A DNA stretch of 64,000 nt, taken from Burkholderia thailandensis E264. Its GTDB lineage: Bacteria; Pseudomonadota; Gammaproteobacteria; Burkholderiales; Burkholderiaceae. Of this stretch, positions 59,159 to 64,000 are shown one piece after another. The position numbers were made by a program, and so were the translations under genes. The number at the start of each line of letters is the position of its first letter. Position 1 is the first letter of the stretch. The notes beneath the pieces are model-generated. The model searched no databases. It was not told where the DNA came from and saw only the letters and a program-made list of their open reading frames with translations. Location: the NCBI RefSeq assembly GCF_000012365.1, contig NC_007651.1, positions 868,001 through 932,000 of the forward strand, written 5' to 3'.

Positions 59159-60100
59159 TCACAGCTCGTAGGTCTCGGCCTCGCCCTTGAGCGCAGTCTC
59201 GACGAGCTTGCGGTTCAGCGTCGGCGACAGCAGCTCGACGAGCGTGTAGATATAACCGCGCAGATACGCGCCCTGCTTGAGCGCGACGCGCGTCACGTTG
59301 CTGCCGAACAGGTGCCCGACCGGAATCGCGCGCAGATTGCGGTCGCGCTCCGGGTTGAACGCGACGTCGGCCAAGATGCCGACGCCGAGCCCGAGCTCGA
59401 CGTAGGTCTTGATCACGTCCGCGTCGATCGCCTCGAGCACGATGTCGGGCGTGAGGCGATGCAGCGCGAACGCCTGGTTGATCTTCTTGCGGCCCGCGAA
59501 CGCGTCGTCGTACGTGATGAGCGGAAACTGCGCGAGATCGTCGAGCGACAGCGGCTTGCGCTCGAGGAGCGGGTGATCGGCCGGCACGACGGCCGTGTGG
59601 TGCCACTGGAAGCAGGGCAGCGACACGAGTTCCTTGTAGTCGGCGATCGCCTCCGTCGCGATCGCGAGGTCCGCCTGATCGTGGATCACCATTTCGGCGA
59701 CCTGCGTCGGGCTGCCCTGCAGGATCGACAGATGCACCTTCGGGAAGCGTTTCTTGAACTCGGCGATCGCGGCCGGCAGCGAGTAGCGGGCCTGCGTGTG
59801 CGTCGCGGCGATCGTCAGGTTGCCCTGGTCCTGCGCCGCGTAGTCCTTTCCGACCCTTTTAAGGCTCTCGACCTCCTGGAGGATCCGCTCGACCGATGCG
59901 AGGATGATCCTCCCCGGTTCGGTCAGGGAGCGCACGCGTTTGCCGTGGCGCGTGAAGATCTCGACGCCGAGTTCGTCCTCAAGCTCGATGATGGCTTTCG
60001 ATACCCCCGGCTGCGACGTGTACAGCGCTTTCGCGGCTTCCGTGAGATTGAAATTCTGCCGGACGGCCTCGCGCACGAAGCGAAATTGGTGCAGGTTCAT
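59159..60100 (-). CDS. cysB: CysB-type LysR regulator of sulfur assimilation
   Basis: A 313-residue LysR regulator of the CysB/Cbl group. The HTH NLHQFRFVREAVRQNFNLTEAAKALYTSQPGVSKAII (here 2-38) and the following EDELGVEIFTRHGKRV are diagnostic, as are the effector-domain segments LTIAATHTQARYSLP and ITYDDAFAGRKKINQAF. CysB activates cys genes when sulfur is limiting, with N-acetylserine as inducer and sulfide or thiosulfate as anti-inducer. It is divergent from cysI across a 219-bp AT-rich gap, which supports control of the cys genes. Cbl is a possible alternative name. Confidence 0.93.
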   Translation of the reverse strand: MNLHQFRFVREAVRQNFNLTEAAKALYTSQPGVSKAIIELEDELGVEIFTRHGKRVRSLTEPGRIILASVERILQEVESLKRVGKDYAAQDQGNLTIAATHTQARYSLPAAIAEFKKRFPKVHLSILQGSPTQVAEMVIHDQADLAIATEAIADYKELVSLPCFQWHHTAVVPADHPLLERKPLSLDDLAQFPLITYDDAFAGRKKINQAFALHRLTPDIVLEAIDADVIKTYVELGLGVGILADVAFNPERDRNLRAIPVGHLFGSNVTRVALKQGAYLRGYIYTLVELLSPTLNRKLVETALKGEAETYEL

Positions 60101-60319
60101 TTATAACCCTTCCGCATATCAACAGAATTTTTTAGTCGTTTGAAATATAAGGGGAGTTTATTACGATTGCCCCGTGTTTTTCAAATATGGATATCTGTAA
60201 TCGTCATTTGCACATGACCGGCCGGGCGGATGGCCGACTCGGCGCGGACGGTGCAGGATTCGGGCGCGGCGTGGCTAGGACGCCGCGCGGTCATATCGAG
60301 CAAACCCTGGGGTCCCCGA

Positions 60320-61999
60320 ATGTACCAGTACGACCAGTACGATCAGACGATCGTCGACGAGCGCGTCGCGCAGTACCGCGACCAGGTCCGCCGCCGCTTG
60401 TCCGGCGAATTGAGCGAGGACGAGTTCCGTCCGTTGCGGCTGCAGAACGGCCTGTACATGCAGCGCCACGCGTACATGCACCGCATCGCGATTCCCTACG
60501 GCAATCTCCGCAGCGTCCAGTTGCGCATGCTCGCACGCATCGCGCGCGAGCACGATCGCGGCTACGGCCACTTCTCGACGCGCTCGAACATCCAGTACAA
60601 CTGGGTGAAGCTCGAGGAAACGCCCGAGATCCTCGCGAAGCTCGCGTCGGTGCAGATGCACGCGATCCAGACGTCCGGCAACTGCATCCGCAACATCACC
60701 GCCGACCAGTTCGCGGGCGTGGCTCAGGATGAGGAGATCGATCCGCGTCCGTGGGCCGAGATCCTGCGCCAATGGTCGACGTTCCATCCCGAATTCGCGT
60801 GGCTGCCGCGCAAGTTCAAGATCGCCGTGTCCGGCTCGAAGGCAGACCGCGCGGCCGTGCAGATCCACGATCTCGGCGTCTACCTGAAGAAGAACGAGGC
60901 GGGCGAAGTGGTCGCTAGCATCCTCGCGGGCGGCGGCCTCGGCCGCACGCCGATCGTCGGCGCGATTATCCGCGAGAACCTGCCGTGGCAGCACCTCCTC
61001 ACCTATTGCGAGGCGGCGCTGCGCGTCTACAACCGCTTCGGCCGCCGCGACAACCTGTTCAAGGCGCGGATCAAGATCCTCGTGAAGGCGCTGTCGCCTG
61101 CGAAGTTCTCGCAGATGGTCGAAGAGGAATGGCAGCATCTGAAGGACGGCCCGTCGACGCTCACGCAAGCCGAAGTCGACCGCGTGTCGCAGTTCTTCCA
61201 GCCGCCCGCCTACGAGAAGCTCGCCGACACCGACGCGTCGTTCGAGCAGCATCTGCTCGAGAACCGCGCGTTCGCGCGCTGGGTCGAGCGCAACGTCGCG
61301 CCGCACAAGGTGCCGGGGTACGCCGCCGTCACGCTTTCGCTGAAGAACCATCGCGTCGCGCCCGGCGACGCGAGCGCCGAGCAGATGGAGCAGGTCGCCG
61401 ACTGGGCCGACGCCTATTCGTTCGGCGAGCTGCGCGTGTCGCACGAGCAGAACCTGATTCTCGCGAACGTGAAGAAGCGCGATCTGTTCGCGGTATGGGA
61501 AAAGGCGAAGGCGGCCGGCTTCGCGACGCCGAACGTCGGCCTGCTGACCGACATCATCGCGTGCCCGGGCGGCGACTTCTGCTCGCTCGCGAACGCGAAG
61601 TCGATTCCGATCGCGCTCGCGATCCAGCAGCGCTTCGACGATCTCGACTACGTGTACGACCTGGGCGACGTGTCGCTCAACATCTCGGGCTGCATGAACT
61701 CGTGCGGACACCACCACGTCGGCAACATCGGCATTCTCGGCGTCGACAAGGACGGCGCCGAGTGGTATCAGGTGTCGCTCGGCGGCGAGCAGGGCACGGG
61801 CGCGGGCGGCGCGCGCCTCGGCCGCGTGATCGGCCCGTCGTTCTCCGCGGAGGAGGTGCCCGACGTGATCTCGAAGCTGATCGACACGTTCGTCGAGTCG
61901 CGCATCGACGGCGAGCGCTTCATCGACACGTACGATCGCATCGGCATCGCGCCGTTCAAGGAGCGCGTCTACGCGGCGCGCCAGACCGCGCACGCGTAA
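60320..61999 (+). CDS. cysI: Sulfite reductase, hemoprotein subunit (CysI type)
   Basis: A 559-residue siroheme/4Fe-4S enzyme that reduces sulfite to sulfide. The cluster-siroheme cysteines are in IACPGGDFCSLANAK (about 414-428) and ISGCMNSCGHHHVGNIG (about 455-471), and the N-terminal GYGHFSTRSNIQYNWVKLEE and QTSGNCIRNITADQFAG match sulfite/nitrite reductase folds. The ATG at 60320 begins the conserved MYQYDQYDQTIVDERV. No separate CysJ flavoprotein is adjacent, so electrons probably come from ferredoxin or another reductase. It is divergent from the CysB gene and starts the cysI-DUF934-cysH-cysD run. Confidence 0.93.
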   Translation: MYQYDQYDQTIVDERVAQYRDQVRRRLSGELSEDEFRPLRLQNGLYMQRHAYMHRIAIPYGNLRSVQLRMLARIAREHDRGYGHFSTRSNIQYNWVKLEETPEILAKLASVQMHAIQTSGNCIRNITADQFAGVAQDEEIDPRPWAEILRQWSTFHPEFAWLPRKFKIAVSGSKADRAAVQIHDLGVYLKKNEAGEVVASILAGGGLGRTPIVGAIIRENLPWQHLLTYCEAALRVYNRFGRRDNLFKARIKILVKALSPAKFSQMVEEEWQHLKDGPSTLTQAEVDRVSQFFQPPAYEKLADTDASFEQHLLENRAFARWVERNVAPHKVPGYAAVTLSLKNHRVAPGDASAEQMEQVADWADAYSFGELRVSHEQNLILANVKKRDLFAVWEKAKAAGFATPNVGLLTDIIACPGGDFCSLANAKSIPIALAIQQRFDDLDYVYDLGDVSLNISGCMNSCGHHHVGNIGILGVDKDGAEWYQVSLGGEQGTGAGGARLGRVIGPSFSAEEVPDVISKLIDTFVESRIDGERFIDTYDRIGIAPFKERVYAARQTAHA

Positions 62000-62021
62000 C
62001 CCAGCGTAGAGGAATCTGCAG

Positions 62022-62564
62022 ATGGCTTTGATTATCAAGAATCGCGAAGTGATCGACGACGCGTGGCAGGTCGTGCGCGCGGCCGAAGACGGCACGCTGC
62101 CCGCGCTCGACGCGCTGCCCGCCGGCAAGGTGCTCGTGCCGCTCGCGCTGTGGCAGGCGGCGCGCGACGCGCTCGTCGCCACGAAGGCGAAGGAAGAGCT
62201 CGGCGTGTGGCTCGCGCCCGACAGCGAGCCCGCCGATCTCGCCGCGGACTTCGGCCGCATCGCGGTGATCGGCGTCGAATTTCCGCGCTTCGCGGACGGC
62301 CGCGGCTACAGTATCGCGCGCCTGCTGCGCGAGCGTCATGGCTGGAAGGGCGAGTTGCGCGCGATCGGCGACGTGCTGCGCGATCAGCTCCTTTACATGT
62401 CGCGTTGCGGCTTCGATGCGTTCGCGGTGCGCGCGGACAAGAACATCCACGACGCGCTGAACGCGTTCGGCGAGTTCTCGCAGCGCTACCAGAGCGCATT
62501 CGACGAGCCGGCGCCGCTGTTCCGCCGCCGCGCGGCGGCGGCCGAAGCGAAGGTGAGCGCATGA
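62022..62564 (+). CDS. DUF934 family protein
   Basis: A 180-residue DUF934 protein, regularly found between cysI and cysH in beta- and gammaproteobacteria. It is thought to help sulfite reduction, but its biochemistry is not established. Recognisable pieces are GVEFPRFADGRGYSIARLLR (about 87-106) and AIGDVLRDQLLYMSRCGFDAF (about 118-138), where the single Cys lies. It starts 22 bp after cysI, and its stop overlaps the cysH start by ATGA, so the genes are coupled. Confidence 0.9.
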   Translation: MALIIKNREVIDDAWQVVRAAEDGTLPALDALPAGKVLVPLALWQAARDALVATKAKEELGVWLAPDSEPADLAADFGRIAVIGVEFPRFADGRGYSIARLLRERHGWKGELRAIGDVLRDQLLYMSRCGFDAFAVRADKNIHDALNAFGEFSQRYQSAFDEPAPLFRRRAAAAEAKVSA

Positions 62565-63310
62565 GCGCCGCCGACGCAACGTTGCTGAGCCCGGCGCTCG
62601 CCGGAAAGATCGAGCGGCTCGACGCGCTGCTCGCGCGGATCGCCGAGCGTCATCCGGAGGTCAAGCTCGCGAGCAGCCTCGCTGCCGAGGACATGCTGAT
62701 CACGCATGCGATCCTGTCGAAGGGCGTCGCGATCGGGGTCTTTTCGCTGAATACGGGCCGCCTGCATGCGGAGACGCTCGGCATGATCGAGCGCGTGCGC
62801 GAGCGCTACGGCTACGAGATCGAGCAGTTCCATCCGAGGCAGGACGCGATCGACGCATATGTCTCCGAGCACGGCCTGAATGCGTTCTACGAAAGCGTCG
62901 AGCTACGCAAGCGCTGCTGCGAGATCCGCAAGGTCGAGCCGCTGAACCGCGCGCTCGCGGGCGTCGACGCGTGGGTGACGGGCCAGCGGCGCGAGCAGTC
63001 GGTCACGCGCGCGGAGCTTCACGAAGAGGAGCGCGACGCCGCGCGCGGAATCGCGAAGTACAACCCGCTCGCCGACTGGACCGAAAGCGACGTGTGGGCT
63101 TACCTGAAGGCGTTCGACGTGCCGGTCAATCCGTTGCACGCGCGCGGCTATCCGAGCATCGGCTGCGAGCCGTGCACGCGCGCGATCCGTCCCGGCGAGG
63201 ACAGCCGCGCGGGCCGCTGGTGGTGGGAGTCGCGCGACACGAAGGAGTGCGGGCTGCACATCACGATCGCGCCGGTGCCGTCGGCCGGAGCCGAATCGGC
63301 TTCCGCCTGA
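62561..63310 (+). CDS. cysH: Phosphoadenosine/adenosine phosphosulfate reductase
   Basis: A 249-residue reductase making sulfite from activated sulfate with thioredoxin. The PP-loop-type domain runs from VKLASSLAAEDML (about 33-45) to VTGQRREQSVTRAEL. It has the paired Cys of a 4Fe-4S cluster (KRCCEIRKVEPL, about 115; GCEPCTRAI, about 204) and the catalytic C-terminal Cys in KECGLHI. These Cys ligands mark the APS-reductase type, which uses APS directly, rather than the enterobacterial PAPS reductase. This agrees with cysD following and with no cysC gene being visible here. Confidence 0.92.
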   Translation: MSAADATLLSPALAGKIERLDALLARIAERHPEVKLASSLAAEDMLITHAILSKGVAIGVFSLNTGRLHAETLGMIERVRERYGYEIEQFHPRQDAIDAYVSEHGLNAFYESVELRKRCCEIRKVEPLNRALAGVDAWVTGQRREQSVTRAELHEEERDAARGIAKYNPLADWTESDVWAYLKAFDVPVNPLHARGYPSIGCEPCTRAIRPGEDSRAGRWWWESRDTKECGLHITIAPVPSAGAESASA

Positions 63311-63391
63311 TCCGGGCCCGGCACATAATAAGATAGTCAGATTGCGCCGCCGGCAAGCCCGGCGGCACGAACCCAGACAAGGACCGTAATC

Positions 63392-64000
63392 ATGAGCACG
63401 ACGCTCGAACAATCCGCTTTTGCCCCGTCCGCCGGCGCGTCGTCGGGCCGGATGGGCCATCTCGACTGGCTCGAGGCCGAGTCGATCCACATCCTGCGCG
63501 AGCTCGTCGCGGAATGCAGCAAGCCGGCGCTGCTGTTCTCGGGCGGCAAGGATTCGGTCGTCGTGCTGCATCTCGCGCTGAAGGCGTTCGGGCTCGGCGC
63601 GAACCGCAAGACCACGCTGCCGTTTCCGCTCGTGCATATCGACACGGGCCACAACTACGACGAGGTGATCGACTTTCGGGACCGCCGCGCGAAGGAGATC
63701 GGCGCGCAGCTGGTGGTGGGCCACGTCGAGGATTCGATTGCGCGCGGCACGGTGGTGCTGCGCCGCGAGACGGATTCGCGCAACGCCGCGCAGGCGGTCA
63801 CGCTGCTCGAGACGATCGAGCGGCACGGCTACACGGCGATGATCGGCGGCGCGCGGCGCGACGAGGAGAAGGCGCGCGCGAAGGAGCGGATTTTCTCGTT
63901 TCGGGACGAATTCGGCCAGTGGGACCCGAAGGCGCAGCGCCCGGAGCTGTGGAGCCTGTACAACGCGCGGCTGCACCGGGGCGAGCACCTGCGCGTGTTC
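63392..64000 (+). CDS. cysD: Sulfate adenylyltransferase subunit 2 (cut by window edge)
   Basis: The first 203 residues of CysD, which with the GTPase CysN makes APS from sulfate and ATP. The PP-loop motif is LLFSGGKDSVVVLHLALKAF (about 48-67), then FPLVHIDTGHNYDEVIDFRD and the later YTAMIGGARRDEEKARAKERIFSFRDEFGQWDPK (here 149-183 approx.), all characteristic. It starts 82 bp after cysH and continues beyond base 64000, where cysN is expected. It belongs to the same sulfur operon. Confidence 0.95.
   Translation, partial: MSTTLEQSAFAPSAGASSGRMGHLDWLEAESIHILRELVAECSKPALLFSGGKDSVVVLHLALKAFGLGANRKTTLPFPLVHIDTGHNYDEVIDFRDRRAKEIGAQLVVGHVEDSIARGTVVLRRETDSRNAAQAVTLLETIERHGYTAMIGGARRDEEKARAKERIFSFRDEFGQWDPKAQRPELWSLYNARLHRGEHLRVF

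Overview
The window is high-GC, gene-dense chromosomal DNA of a betaproteobacterium. The nadA-nadC, liv, ribF-ileS-lspA and cysI-DUF934-cysH-cysD clusters, a second EF-G outside the str operon, and strong GC bias at third codon positions all point to Burkholderia, probably the B. pseudomallei/thailandensis group. That placement is an inference from gene content and was not tested by a database search.

Layout. 1-8.5 kb: end of an aldo/keto reductase, fusA-type EF-G, a DUF192 protein, a Lys/Ala-rich exported peptide, rluE, icd, a multicopper oxidase and a CspA-like protein. 9-15 kb: clpS-clpA, an amino-acid permease, a secreted unknown and a COG4705-like membrane protein with four internal repeats. 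15-21.3 kb (minus): ribF-ileS-lspA-coaBC-dut. 21.4-30 kb: purN, an RsmB-like methyltransferase, an MscS channel, a desaturase, nadA-nadC and convergent nadB. 30-33 kb: rpmB-rpmG, radC, fkpB-ispH. 33.5-38 kb: an unknown ORF and livHMGF without a binding protein. 38-50 kb: DUF2278 protein, argD-GNAT, a 2Fe-2S flavin reductase, SDR protein, RsuA-type pseudouridine synthase, CopC, two LysR regulators, an epoxide-hydrolase-like enzyme, then an aldolase/DapA-like/MOSC operon facing an XRE-cupin regulator across a palindromic operator. 59-64 kb: a CysB-type regulator facing cysI-DUF934-cysH-cysD.

The unusual part is 52.17-58.87 kb. A tRNA-Leu(CAA) gene has been cut in its anticodon loop. Its 3' half lies at 52172-52224 and its 5' half at 58828-58866. 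Both ends of the inserted DNA share an 8-bp core and carry GGCTCCTG-type repeats. The insert is about 6.6 kb and is a decayed integrative element. It holds the N-terminal half of a P4-type integrase joined to a LysR fragment, an EexN-like lipoprotein, a TraG fragment fused in frame to a truncated DctQM TRAP permease, an intact DctP binding protein and a LacI regulator. Just inside the right end it carries a complete tRNA-Leu(CAA) interrupted in the anticodon loop by a group I intron of about 251 nt. The intron core resembles that of the Azoarcus tRNA-Ile intron. My reading is that the element destroyed the host tRNA gene and supplied an intron-containing replacement, and that the intron also breaks the sequence the integrase would attack.

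Otherwise the window is mostly housekeeping metabolism: NAD, FMN, CoA, isoprenoid precursor, sulfate assimilation and branched-chain amino-acid uptake. I saw no CRISPR array, intact insertion sequence or recognisable defence system.
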